The notes beneath the pieces were generated by a model. The model saw nothing but the letters and a program-made list of their open reading frames with translations, did not search any database and was not told the origin of the DNA. Position numbers and translations under genes: made by a program. A stretch of DNA of 64,000 nt from Phaseolus vulgaris (taxonomy: Eukaryota > Streptophyta > Magnoliopsida > Fabales > Fabaceae): NCBI RefSeq assembly GCF_000499845.2, contig NC_023758.2, positions 15,456,427 through 15,520,426 on the forward strand, read 5' to 3'. This document shows, piece by piece, positions 12,323 through 22,686 of the stretch (positions are counted from its first letter, which is position 1; each line of letters opens with the position of its first letter).

Positions 12323-12341
12323 CTTAAGATTGGGGGACTTG
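12323..12341 (+). other. A1 polypurine tract
   Basis: CTTAAGATTGGGGGACTTG directly precedes the LTR start TGTACCGTCC. Near-identical 18-19-base tracts precede the 3' LTRs of A2 and C. It would prime plus-strand DNA synthesis. Confidence 0.8.
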
Positions 12342-12399
12342 TGTACCGTCCCGTACCCGGGCGTTGATAAAGTCAAGGTCAAAGTCAACGTCGAGGTCA

Positions 12400-12545
12400 A
12401 AGTCAACATAAGGCGTTGCCTAGGTAAGGCGGCGCCCAGTGCAAGCATCGCCAAGGCGGGGCGTCGCCAAGGTGAAGCGTCGCCAAGATGAGACGTCGCC
12501 TAGAGTAGGCGTCGCCTAGGTAGGGCGTCGCCCAGGTAAAATGTC
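12400..12545 (+). repeat. Degenerate GGCGTCGCC tandem tract in U3
   Basis: Short units of roughly 15-25 bp repeat the 9-mer GGCGTCGCC, which is an inverted repeat around one central base. The same tract occurs in the U3 of A2 and A3. Confidence 0.75.
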
Positions 12546-12914
12546 ACAAAAGCAAGGCAACCACAGCGTTGCTCCCCGATACCCATGGGTAGGAAAGACC
12601 ATGGAGGGAGTGACGCCGTGGGAAGGCCTCGAACCCCGATAACCCGGGGTAGCAATAAAGAGAAGAGAAAGGTGGCTTCAAGGCCATAGTAATAGCGCCA
12701 GTGGAGAGCAATCTGACTCGTGAAGTGCCCATGCCGCCCCAGAGACACCATTGGGATAGTTACGACTCATGAGAAGGGTCACGCCCGGGGGCAGCCAGGT
12801 GCAGGGTACGAGAGGAAGGTAGATACGCTCTCAAAGTGAGTGACTAGAGGTTTGGGGGCGTGAGTTGGCATCCAAAAAGTCACCCCTTGCGCAGATGCAC
12901 TCCCAGGTAGGAGG

Positions 12915-13072
12915 ACTCACATGAGGAAATACCCCCAAGTGGGGTCACGGTGCTGTGAGGCCTTCCACGTGTAATAGTAGCCAAGTCAGAATAGAAACGT
13001 CAATTTGTCAGGTACAAGGTAATTAAAGCTATTTAATAAAGTTTACGTTTCGAGCGTTTAAGGTACTATAAA
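12915..13072 (+). repeat. 158-bp direct repeat, left copy, flanking B1
   Basis: This segment of the A1 LTR recurs at 17711-17868 with two mismatches (near 12965 and 12971). It brackets B1 in place of a simple 5-bp duplication. Confidence 0.9.
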
Positions 13073-13171
13073 GCTATTCTTTATTATTTAATACTTGGCC
13101 TTGCCCTTCATGAGATGAACTTGGGCTTTTTGGGCTTTGGCCTTCTTGGGCTTGGGCTTGGGCTTTGGGCC

Positions 13172-15340
13172 TCATCTTTTTGCAAAGAATAATAAGAAGA
13201 ACTTTAAATGTGAGGGCGAATGATCTTGTCCTTCATTATTAAAAGCCTTCTTTATTTGATTCGCATCATACTCCCCGAGTTGGAGAGAATTCGCCCACGA
13301 ATTCTGAATCCCTGCATATAACAAAGTCAGTTTACTTTTATAATCAAAAGTGTAAGAAAAAGGAATACATGACTTAGCGGATGGAACCAAAGGGATTGCA
13401 GAAAAGGACGTCCTATAAATCGACCAAGTTGGAAAAATTTGTTTGGGAATGATGATGTTTTTTGGAAAAAGACCTCTTAAATGGTGAAACCCATTAGGAG
13501 GTATGAAAAAATCATCCCTAACATATTTTAACCAAGTTGGTGTTGAAATAGGAACCTTGGGTAATGAAAAAGATAAAGAAGAAGAAGACCTTGGAGGGTC
13601 CATTTGAGGCACAGCACGAGTCAACATGATGGATTTAGAGGAGAAAATGGTGTGACTCGGTGTAGTACTTACTTCTTTTTCTTTCTCATTTTCTCTTTTA
13701 GTTTTCATTTTTATTTGGTCCTCATGAACCTCTTTGGGAGAGAGGGGTTTTAATATAACCTTGCGCCCTAGGAAGGAAAAAGACATTGTATTGGATAGGC
13801 CATCATGTAAAACATGTCTATCATATTGCCAAGGCCTTCCAAAAAGAAGATGAGATGCTTCCATGGGCACAACATCACATAAAACCTCATCTTTATACTT
13901 TCCTATTGCAAAGTTAATGAGGACTTGTTTATTCACCATGAATTCACCTACTTCACTAAGCCATTGTAGTTTGTAGAGCTTGGTATGAGAGATAGTGGGT
14001 AAGGCTAACTTCTCCACGACTCTTGTACTAGCCACATTAGTGCAACTTCCCCCATCAATAATCAAGGAACATAACTTGTTGTTGATAAGACATCGGGTGT
14101 GAAAAATATTTTCTCTTTGAGTATCATTCAAAGATTTTGGAAAGGTGCCCAACATACGTCTTATCATCAATAAGTCACCTTCACAAGGACTTTCACTCTT
14201 ATTTTCACTTGATGGTCTAGAAGGTGAAGAATGCCTAGGTGAATTGGAATCATGCTCACTAACTACAATGCCTTCATGCATGTACATACTTCGTTTAGAA
14301 GGGCAATTAGCAGCAATGTGACCATATCCCAAACATTTAAAACACTTTTGACTAGACGATTTAATTGGGGATTTAGGCCTAGAAGTAGATGGCGTAGGAT
14401 CCTTGGGTTTGAAAGAAGAATCTTTGGAAGGAAATTTTGAAAAAGACTTTTTGTTCTTCCAAGAATTGTTGTAGTAATCATCTATGGGAATATTTTTAAA
14501 AATATTTTTCTTTGCAAGTTGGGCTTCCACCTTCATTGCAAGATGAACTAAAGAGCCCAATGATGAATACTCTTGTAACTCAACAATGTCTTGAATATCC
14601 TTCCTAAGACCACTCACAAACCTAGCAATCATAGCTTCCTCACTTTCTTCTAATTCAATTTTAAGCACAAGCGTTTCTAGCTCCTTATAATATTCATCCA
14701 CATTTAGCGTGCCTTATTGAAACCGTTGGAGTCTTAACATGAGGTCTTTCCTAAAATGTGGGGGTACAAACCTAGCGCGCATTTGATCCTTTAAAGAGTT
14801 CCAAGAGTCCACGGGAGGACCCTTGTGATAGATAATGTCCTTTACAATTCCATGCCACCATTTCATGGCATAATCACTAAACTCTAAGGTGGCTAGCTTA
14901 AGCTTATGCTCATCTTGGATCTCAAATATTTGTTCACACTTAGCCTCCCAGTCTAAATATACATTAGGATCACTTGAGCCATTGAAACAAGGAAGCTTGA
15001 CCGAAGGTAGCCTAGCCTTTGCATCTTGGTAGTAGCCATTGCCATAGTGAGGTCTCTCCTCTTGGTTGTGATGTCTATGTCCAAGGAATTGGGGTGGAGT
15101 TCTCCTTCTCCTATGGTCCTCTTCACGGCCTATGTCATTGGAAGAACCTCTTGTTGAAGGTCTATGTGAATGATGCCCATCATGGATAGAAGGAGATGGT
15201 CTAGCTTGTTGGACCTCCATCTTTTGTATTTTCTCTTCCAAGCGTCAAATAGTTCTTTGTGCTTCATGTAATTCACCAAGGATTGAAGCTTTGAAAGGAG
15301 AATTCTGCTTGTATGATGCATCACTTGAAAATCCAGCCAT
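13172..15340 (-). pseudogene. gag: B1 gag-protease frame, interrupted
   Basis: Read on the minus strand from the ATG at 15340. The gag core matches B2 closely (KWWHGIVKDIIYHKGPPVD). A CCHC zinc knuckle CFKCLGYGHIAANC and the protease motif IIDGGSCTNVAS follow. An in-frame TGA (15245-15247) lies near the start and is shared with B2. A TAA (14714-14716) replaces a CAA codon of B2. After protease the protein does not continue into RT. It ends with the NSWANSLQLGEYD tail and reads on into the LTR to a stop at 13172. Compared with B2 all of RT, RNase H and integrase is missing. Confidence 0.85.
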
Positions 15341-16678
15341 TTGTAATTAAAAACAGCAAACACACAAAAACAGCAAACAAGTTAAGAAACAAAATTAGCA
15401 AAAACAGTGAGTGTTTTAAGCAAAATGCCGAAGTGAATTGAGGCAGAAAAAGAGGTCACTCTCAAAGAAATAATGTCCTTGCACCAATCTGATCTTGAGG
15501 TCTTGGAATCCTCAAATGAAAGATGTCAAAGCAAGCACACCAATCTCAAAGGCAACCACCACAAAACCAATGAAACAATAAAGACAAACAAGAAAAGGTA
15601 TAAGCAAAGAAAGGTAATGGCAAAAGGAATACTATATGTAAGACAAACTCAAAGATTAAAGAATGAAAGACAAGCAAGAAAATAAAGAACTCAATGAGAA
15701 AGTAGGCACAAAAAAGAATACTTAAGGAAAAGCACTAGAGTAGATGAAGAAAACAAAAATTAGCTACTGGAAATTTTTTTTTTTAAAATGCAAACTGTGC
15801 TTGATATTCACTGATTTAACTGGAATGATGTAGAGCGAACTGGATTATGAAATTTATACCACAGAAACTTCAAGATGTTAACTCAATAATGGCACTGGAA
15901 TCAATTAAAAACAGTAAGCCAATTAATTGAGATAAATTATTTTAAATTGCTGCCAGATTACCGTATTCTTTTCGGCAGAATTGTACACTTTTTTTATTTT
16001 ATTTATCATTTTTTGTGTACTTTGAATTTTTGAATGATTATTTTTTCTACTCTTTTCTAACACTTTGAATATCACAAATCCAGAATTTCAGAATTTTCCA
16101 GTGCGTAAATCAATTGCAATAAGGAAAAACAGGTAAGCACTTTTTTTTCAGAAACAGAGGAATCCTAATAGGAATAAAAAACAGAATTATGAACTAGCAA
16201 AGACATAATGGAAAATGATGTATTGGAACTTGTATAGGTCTAAAATACAAGTATGAACTCAATTCTAAAAAGAAAAATGCACAAAGGATCAATATCAATT
16301 CAGAAAATTATTTGACACCAAAGCAAGAAACAATCAAAGCAATAAAAGTACTACTAGAAGTAATGACATATATGGAATAACATGACTAAGACAAAACTTG
16401 ACATGATTACAAAATTAAAAGACACATCACAAATTTTAACAACAAGTGAAAGGAAGCTTAAGGTAAACTCTAGGAAGGATAATGCCATTCCAAAAGAGCA
16501 ACCGTACTCATAAGAAGAATGAGTGCCATAAACCTTTTCACAAGCACTTGGTGTAAAAGAAAAACAGCAAGAAAACTCAAGCAAAAATCTAAAACAGAAA
16601 CTTAAATTGCAAGAAATTAAAGAGTTCTTGAAATTAAAGTGCACACAACTCAACAATTAAACAAGAATGAACCTAAGA
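15341..16678 (-). other. B1 5' leader
   Basis: AT-rich untranslated leader of the CRM element, similar over its length to the B2 leader (21461-22686). No gene was seen. Confidence 0.8.
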
Positions 16679-16690
16679 CTCATGATACCA
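16679..16690 (-). other. B1 primer-binding site (iMet-like)
   Basis: The minus strand reads TGGTATCATGAG two bases after the LTR end CACATCA. The first eight bases match the complement of the initiator tRNA-Met 3' end. Confidence 0.75.
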
Positions 16691-16692
16691 CA

Positions 16693-17710
16693 TGATGTGA
16701 TTCCACTAGCCATATAGAGAATGATTCTTGACATTCTTAGGAATCACCTTGAGCTGGACATTATTGAGGCACTTTTCTTAGAGTTGGATCATTGTTCTAA
16801 GACAAGAACTCACCAAAAACTAGTACCAAATCCCAAACTCATTTGGATGTTCCACATATTGTCAAATTGAACCAACAAAAAGAGGTAAAACTAAAAAGCA
16901 CCGAATAGAATTGAATAAGAACACATTTGAATCGAACAAAGTGAAATTAAAAAGGCAAGAACAACAAATAGGTGCTGGAAAAACAGAATAGCCGAACCAA
17001 ACAACAAGACAACAAGCTAGAACAAAGAATTAACAAAGAAGAAAGGAAGGAGAGAAGAATTGCTCATGAAGATGGAAGGATGATGGATGATCTCGCCACT
17101 AGAAGTGTGGAATGCTCCTAGATGAGAGTGCTACCGCCACTTGAGGACTCCATGGATCTATCAAGATAAGACTAGAGAAGAAGGCTCAAAAGCTCTCCAA
17201 TGCTCACTCAAAAATTGAGTATAGTTTCTTTACTCTCATTTCAATTTTGAAAAATACAAGGGCTGCACCTTAATTTATAGCCTAAGGTGCTGAAATGTAA
17301 GCTACACAAATTCAAAAAACTCCCTCCTAAAAGCTTCTAGAATTGGCGCCTAAAACAATGCATGAGGAAGGTGTGATCCCTTCTCTCACTTTGGCACCTC
17401 CTTATTTACTCCTACACCTATCTACTAACACACCCCCCCTAAAACTCCTAACTAAAGACTAAAAGATGCTTTAACAATAGAGGTTTCTAATGTTTCCCTC
17501 TAAGCACCTTCAACAATATTCTTTATTATTTAATACTTGGCCTTGCCCTTCATGAGATGAACTTGGGCTTTTTGGGCTTTGGCCTTCTTGGGCTTGGGCT
17601 TGGGCTTTGGGCCTCATCTTTTTGCAAAGAATAATAAGAAGAACTTTAAATGTGAGGGCGAATGATCTTGTCCTTCATTATTAAAAGCCTTCTTTATTTG
17701 ATTCGCATCA
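16693..17710 (-). repeat. B1 5' LTR
   Basis: 1018 bp on the minus strand, from TGATGCGAATC (17710) to GGAATCACATCA (16693). The first 194 bp (17710-17517) are specific to B1 and identical to the 3' remnant at 13268-13075. The remainder is CRM-type sequence like B2. Confidence 0.88.
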
Positions 17711-17868
17711 ACTCACATGAGGAAATACCCCCAAGTGGGGTCACGGTGCTGTGAGGCCCTCCACCTGTAATAGTAGCCAAGTCAGAATAGAAACGTCAAT
17801 TTGTCAGGTACAAGGTAATTAAAGCTATTTAATAAAGTTTACGTTTCGAGCGTTTAAGGTACTATAAA
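17711..17868 (+). repeat. 158-bp direct repeat, right copy, flanking B1
   Basis: Second copy of 12915-13072, continuing directly into the rest of the A1 LTR. It starts ACTCA, which may be the original 5-bp target site. Confidence 0.9.
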
Positions 17869-18379
17869 TGCTCCAAGCGGTTTAAACGTCTTAAAGGCGC
17901 TGAACGTTTTATAATTAAATGCGCTTTAAGACGCTTTAAATGCTAGAGTAGTTTAAATAGCGCCTTGAATGTTGGAAACGGGGTTGGAACTTTTGGCAGA
18001 CTTTCCCAGAACACACTCTAGTTGCTTGCTCGAAATCTTGAGGCTACGCATAAGGGACTAGGGAGAGAGGTTGTTTGCCAGGAGGAGAAAATAGACACTA
18101 GACACAGTTTCTTTTAACCACCTTCAGAGTGCCAACCACGGTGCTCGGATACGGAGGTGTAGAGTTTTGGTGTTTCTTGCTAGCTGACTTGAGCGTCGGA
18201 GTGCAAACGGCCACTAGGGCGCCCTTTTGTCCTTCTTTGCAGGAATCCACAGGTGACCAGTGGGAAGGAGTCCCTAGCTGACGGGTGAGGTTGCGCACAA
18301 AGACGTCCCAGGTCAACCGGCCGGAACAGATTTAGTTTTAGGGGTTAGTCTACCAAATAGACCAGCTTATGGAACTAGT

Positions 18380-19303
18380 CATGATGATCAAGTTACATAA
18401 GGTTTATGCATCATGTCCTTAAGAATTTCATAGATAAATATGTAGTAGTTCATTTTGAGCATATGCTAAGATATTACCAACAAGTGAAGATCAAGTTATC
18501 TATAGGCATCAACAAAGATAAATTTTTATGTGATGTAGTGCATAAACAAACTTGTCATGTCTTATTGAGACGACCACTACAAAGTGTTAAAAATTCCATG
18601 CTCAATGGTCGTACCAACGAGACTACCTTCACACATAAAAAAGAAATTTTTCATGAAGGAGAACTCAAGGGCCAATTTAGAGTTGATAAAACTCTAGAGC
18701 TTTTAAAAATTCTTTTGGCCACCCATGAGGAAAAATGTTCAAAGACATTACCCTATATGCATTTCTTGTTTTAAAACTAAATCTAAGGCAATGTCTCATG
18801 AACTTTATACCCCTTTACCTTTTGCAAATGCTCCATGGGAAGATATAAGCATAGATTTTATTTTAGAACTTCCTAGGACAACAAAAGGTTTTTATTCCAT
18901 TTTTATGGTTGTGGATAGGCTCTTCTTTAGAGAAGTGGTAAGACTTCATGGTTTCTCTCCAAGAATAGTTTTAGATAGAGATCCAAAATTTGAAGACCAT
19001 TTTTTGAGGATTCTTTTGCAAAAACTTGGAACTAAGTTGAAATTTTCAATTTCGTATCATCCTCAAACGAATAGTCAAAATAAAGTTGAAAATATAGCTC
19101 TTTCTACTATGCCTAGGGTAATCATGAGAGACAACCACAAATCTAGGGATGAGTACCTATCCCATTTTGAGTTTGAATACAATAGGGTAGTTCATAAAAC
19201 TACTAATATTTCTCCATTTGAGGCTGTATATGGGTTTAATCCTCTTACTCATTTAAATTTGTTACCACTTCCTAATCCACAAGAATTTGTGCCTAGCAAA
19301 TGA
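18380..19303 (+). pseudogene. F pol fragments in the order RT, protease, integrase
   Basis: Near 18400-18470 the frame reads MHHVLKNFIDKYVVVHF, matching the RT segment [17 protein letters not shown] of B2. Next, 18480-18660 (KLSIGINKDKFLCDVV, CHVLLRRPLQ) matches the protease-RT linker that in B2 lies upstream of RT. From about 18690 it matches the integrase zinc region and core ([60 protein letters not shown]). The motif order and many substitutions show it is dead and rearranged. Confidence 0.8.
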
Positions 19304-20411
19304 GTAACAAAAACTAAATTTGTTAAAAAAATGCAAGAGAGGATTAAAGAACAAATACAACAACAAACAGAGAAATATTGTGAGAAACTGCCAAAAACAA
19401 TAGAAAAACAACTTAATAAGAATGATTATTATACAATTGCTTAAACTAACTCATTTGCTTTGTTTGATGACTCCCAGAGATGGACATTTCATCCTTGAGA
19501 ACGAGCCTAGTTTTCAAAGCAGGAATAAGGTTGTTGTTCGAGATCAAACCTGTAGATCTGAGGGCAGATCCTCTCAAGACGGAGGGGATGATGGAAACCA
19601 TCCAGCCACATACATCCACATAATGATGATGGAGAAGAAACATTGGATTTAAGGACAAATCCTTTTCAAGAGGGAGGGGATGATGGAAGATGCCCAAGCC
19701 CATGATAGAAGAAGCCCAAGCCCAAACCCAAATACAAGTTCAAGCTTCAGCTCAAGCCCAACAAATAAAAGATCTGGGCCAACTAAGCATCATTGGATGT
19801 CTTTTTTTGTAATTACTTTTGAGTATTTTTAATAGAACAGAAAGAGAGGTGTAGATATAGATATAAGAGGTGCAAATGAATAAAGATAAGTCACACCTTC
19901 CATGTGACATAAAAAGAAGGTGTAGGTGTAGATTTATGAGGTTCCAAAAAAAGAAACCAAGTCACACTTCCCTTGTGACTAGGAATTGGCTCCAAATTCA
20001 AATGCTTCTCATTTGAATTTCCCTCCACTTTCGTTTGAATTTTCATCTCTCTAAACACTATAAATAAGAGGGTTTGGCTCATGTATTAGCAAGATTAATA
20101 TAATAGTGAATTGCTGCCAAATTTGAGCCAATATCACTACTTGTCAAAAACCTCTCAAGGTTAGACTATTGATCTTCAATTTCCATTCTACCAAAGAGAG
20201 ATGGTCTCACCTCTCTCATTTCATACCTAACCTGCACCACCAAGGCATCCACATCTCCTAGGAGAGCCTTGATCATGAACCTCCATTAAGCTTCTGCAAA
20301 ATTCCACCAACAAATCCTCCAAGCATGAAGGCACTCTTCCATCACCTTATGAAGGCGCCTTTCTCTGTCAAGGGCAGTCCACCAATACATAGCATTACCT
20401 TGAAAACTTAG
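19304..20411 (+). repeat. F pol tail and probable 3' LTR (from 19681)
   Basis: 19304-19680 is a decayed end of pol with a local repeat of a GAGGGGATGATGGA motif. From 19681 (TGATGGAAGATGCC) it looks like an LTR, with GCCCAAG repeats and a TATA box TATAAATA at 20059-20066. It is cut by B2 at 20412 and its end beyond 42029 was not defined. Confidence 0.55.
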
Positions 20412-21446
20412 TGATGGAGATCAAGCTCAAGAGGACATGGAGGCCAATCAACAAGATCAAGAAGAGGTAGAGGCACAAATGGAGGACGCCCATGGAGGTC
20501 AAAGCCCACCTCAAAGGATTACAAGAAGCATGTTCAAAGCTTTAGGAGCTAGGGGACATTTATTTTCTATTTTTGTAATTTCTTTAGTTGAAGGTGCTTA
20601 GAGGGAAACATTAGAAACCTCTTTTGTTATAACATCTTTTACGCTTTAGTTAGGAGCTTTAGGAGGGGGGGGTTGTATTAGTAGATAGGCGTAGAAGTAG
20701 AATAGGAGGTGCCAAAGTGAAGGAAGAGGTCACACCTCCCTCATGCCTTGCAATTGGCGCCGGTTCTAGAATATGTTTAGGGGGGAAATTTGAATTTGTT
20801 TAGCTTGCATTTTCAGCACCTTAGGCTATAAATAGAGGTGCTCTCTTTGTAAATTTCAGATTGGAATTTTAAGAAAAGAAACTATACTCAAATTTTGAGT
20901 GATCATTGGAGAGCTTATGAGCCTTCTTCTCTAGTCTCATCTTGAAGGATCCATGGTGTCCTCAAGTGGCGGCAGCACACTCATCTAGGAGCAGCCATCC
21001 TTCTAGTGGCGTGATCATCCAACCATTCTTCCATCTTCATGAGCACTCTGTTTCTCCTTCCTTTCTTCTTTTGTTAATTCCTTGTCTTAGCTTGTTTCTT
21101 TGTTGATTTTGGTTCGGCAGTTTTCATTTTATTTGTGTTGCTTCGGTTCTTTTATGGAGCCTTGCTGTTCTTCATCTTTCTTCTTCATTTTCCAGCTTTT
21201 TGTTCGGTTCATTTTAATTTCCAGCATTCAAATTCAGTTTGCTTAGCTTTTGTGCCTTTTTGTTCGGTTCAATTTGAAAATAATTGGATCTTCTATATGA
21301 GTTTGTGTTTTGGCACTAGTTTTGGTGAGTTCTTGTTCATAGAACCTTGATCCATTTCTATGATAAAGTGCCTAGCTCTTAACCAACTCAAGATGATTCC
21401 TAAGAATGTCAAGAATCATTCTAATTGTGCTAGTGGAATCACATCA
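20412..21446 (+). repeat. B2 5' LTR
   Basis: 1035 bp. TATA box TATAAATA at 20827-20834. The first ~190 bp encode the acidic integrase tail ending in PQRITRSMFKAL; this copy of the tail is open, unlike the one in the 3' LTR. Confidence 0.93.
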
Positions 21447-21448
21447 TG

Positions 21449-21460
21449 TGGTATCATGAG
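21449..21460 (+). other. B2 primer-binding site (iMet-like)
   Basis: TGGTATCATGAG, two bases after the LTR. The first eight bases match the complement of the initiator tRNA-Met 3' end. Confidence 0.75.
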
Positions 21461-22686
21461 TTTAGGTGTGTTCTTGTTTAATTGTTGAGTTGTGTAGCAC
21501 TTTATTTCAAGAGCTCTTTTAATTTCTTGCAATTTAAGTTTCTGTTTTAGGCTTATTTTGAGTTTACTTGCTGTTTTAATTCTTTTGCCTATCATATGTT
21601 TGAGTATTTTCCTTTTTGAATCATGTCAAGTTTTGTCTTAGTCATGTTATTCCATAATTGTCATTACTTCTAGTAGTACTTTTATTGTTTTTGATTGTTT
21701 CTTGCTTTAGTGTCATATAATTTTCTGAATTGATATTGATCCTTTGTGCATTTTCTTTTTAGAATTGAGTTCATACTTGTATTTTAGACCTATACAAGTT
21801 CCAATACATCATTTTCCATTATGTCTTTGCTAGTTCATAATTCTGTTTTTTATTCCTATTAGGATTCCTCTGTTTCTGAAAAAAAGTGCTTACTGTTTTT
21901 CCTTATTGCAATTGATTTACGCACTTGAAAATTCTGAAATTCTGGATTTGTGATATTCAAAGTGTTAGAAAAGATTAGAAAAAAGAATCATTCAAAAATT
22001 CAAAGTACACAAAAAATGATAAATAAAATAAAAAAAGTGTACAATTCTGCCGAAAAGAAAACGGTAATCTGGCAGCGATTTTAAAACATTTATCTCAATT
22101 AATTGGCTTACTGTTTTTAATTGATTCCAGTGCCATTATTGAGTTAACATCTTGAAGTTTCTGTGGTTTAAATTTCATAATCCAGTTCGCTCTACATCAT
22201 TCCAGTTAAATCAGTGAATATCGAGCACAATTTGCATTAAAAAAAAATTTCCAGTAGCTAAATTTTTGTTTTCTTCATCTACTCTAGTGCTTTTCCTTAA
22301 GTATTCTTTTGTGTGCCTACTTTCTCATTGAGTTCTTTATTTTCTTGATTGTCTTTCATTCTTACTCTTTGAGTTTGTCTTACATATAGTTTTCCTTTTG
22401 CAATTACCTTTCCTTGCTTATACCTTTTCTTGTTTGTCTTTATTGTTTCATTGGTTTTGTGGTGGTTGCTTTTGAGATTGGTGTGCTTGCTTTGACATCT
22501 TTTATTTGAGGATTCCAAGGCCTCAAGATCAGATTGGTGCAAGGACATTATTTCATTGAGAGTGACCTCTTTTTCTGCCTCAATTCACTTCGGCATTTTT
22601 GCTTAAAACACTCACTGTTTTTGCTAATTTTTTGTTTCTTAACTTGTTTGTTGTTTTTGTGTGTTTGCTGTTTTTTTATTTCCAAA
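21461..22686 (+). other. B2 5' leader
   Basis: T-rich untranslated leader before gag. No gene was recognised; the B1 leader is its homologue on the opposite strand. Confidence 0.8.

Larger units (their letters stand above)
13073..17710 (-). mobile_element. B1: non-autonomous CRM-type element (gag-protease only), 3' LTR truncated
   Basis: On the minus strand: 5' LTR (17710-16693, 1018 bp), primer site (16690-16679), leader, gag-protease frame (15340-13172) and a 194-bp remnant of the 3' LTR (13268-13075) identical to the start of the 5' LTR. RT, RNase H and integrase are absent; protease is followed by about 150 residues with no known domain. The LTR is CRM-like except for its first 194 bp, which are unrelated to other B copies and rich in GCCCAAG repeats. 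It must have moved using enzymes of other elements. Confidence 0.85.
1..18329 (+). mobile_element. A1: Tat-lineage Ty3/gypsy LTR retrotransposon, 5' LTR mostly outside the window
   Basis: The order on the + strand is primer-binding site (48-66), gag-pol (153-6600), a 3' region with two minus-strand genes (7136-7901 and 9340-11610), polypurine tract (12323-12341) and 3' LTR (12342-18329). The same order, with nearly the same internal length, occurs in the complete copy A2, so these parts belong to one element. A CRM solo LTR (3491-4485) and a CRM derivative (13073-17710) were inserted later. The coding region is dead, with several stops and frameshifts. The target-site duplication cannot be checked because the left end is off the window; the right flank starts GATTT at 18330. 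Confidence 0.88.
12342..18329 (+). repeat. A1 3' LTR, split by the CRM derivative B1
   Basis: It starts TGTACCGTCC and ends GGCCGGAACA, near-inverted ends as in A2. With B1 and one copy of the 158-bp duplication removed it is close to the 1256 bp of the A2 LTRs. It contains a GGCGTCGCC-rich tract (about 12400-12545), the hairpin motif (12583-12604) and the shared R/U5 block ending in TTTGCAGG (18184-18243). Confidence 0.88.
18330..20411 (+). mobile_element. F: scrambled old Ty3/gypsy remnant
   Basis: This was the target DNA for A1 on its left and B2 on its right. It holds shuffled pol fragments (18380-19303), a C-terminal pol tail with NPFQEGGDDG-like text in the frame near 19650, and a probable LTR start at 19681. 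It is related to but much more diverged than the CRM copies. Confidence 0.7.

Noticed and set aside
22297..22548. 83-codon minus-strand ORF in the B2 leader, with a homologue at 15473-15685 in B1
   Set aside because: Both are the same stretch of CRM leader read on the strand opposite to gag. They are short, low-complexity and Lys-rich. Similarity follows from element homology, not coding selection.
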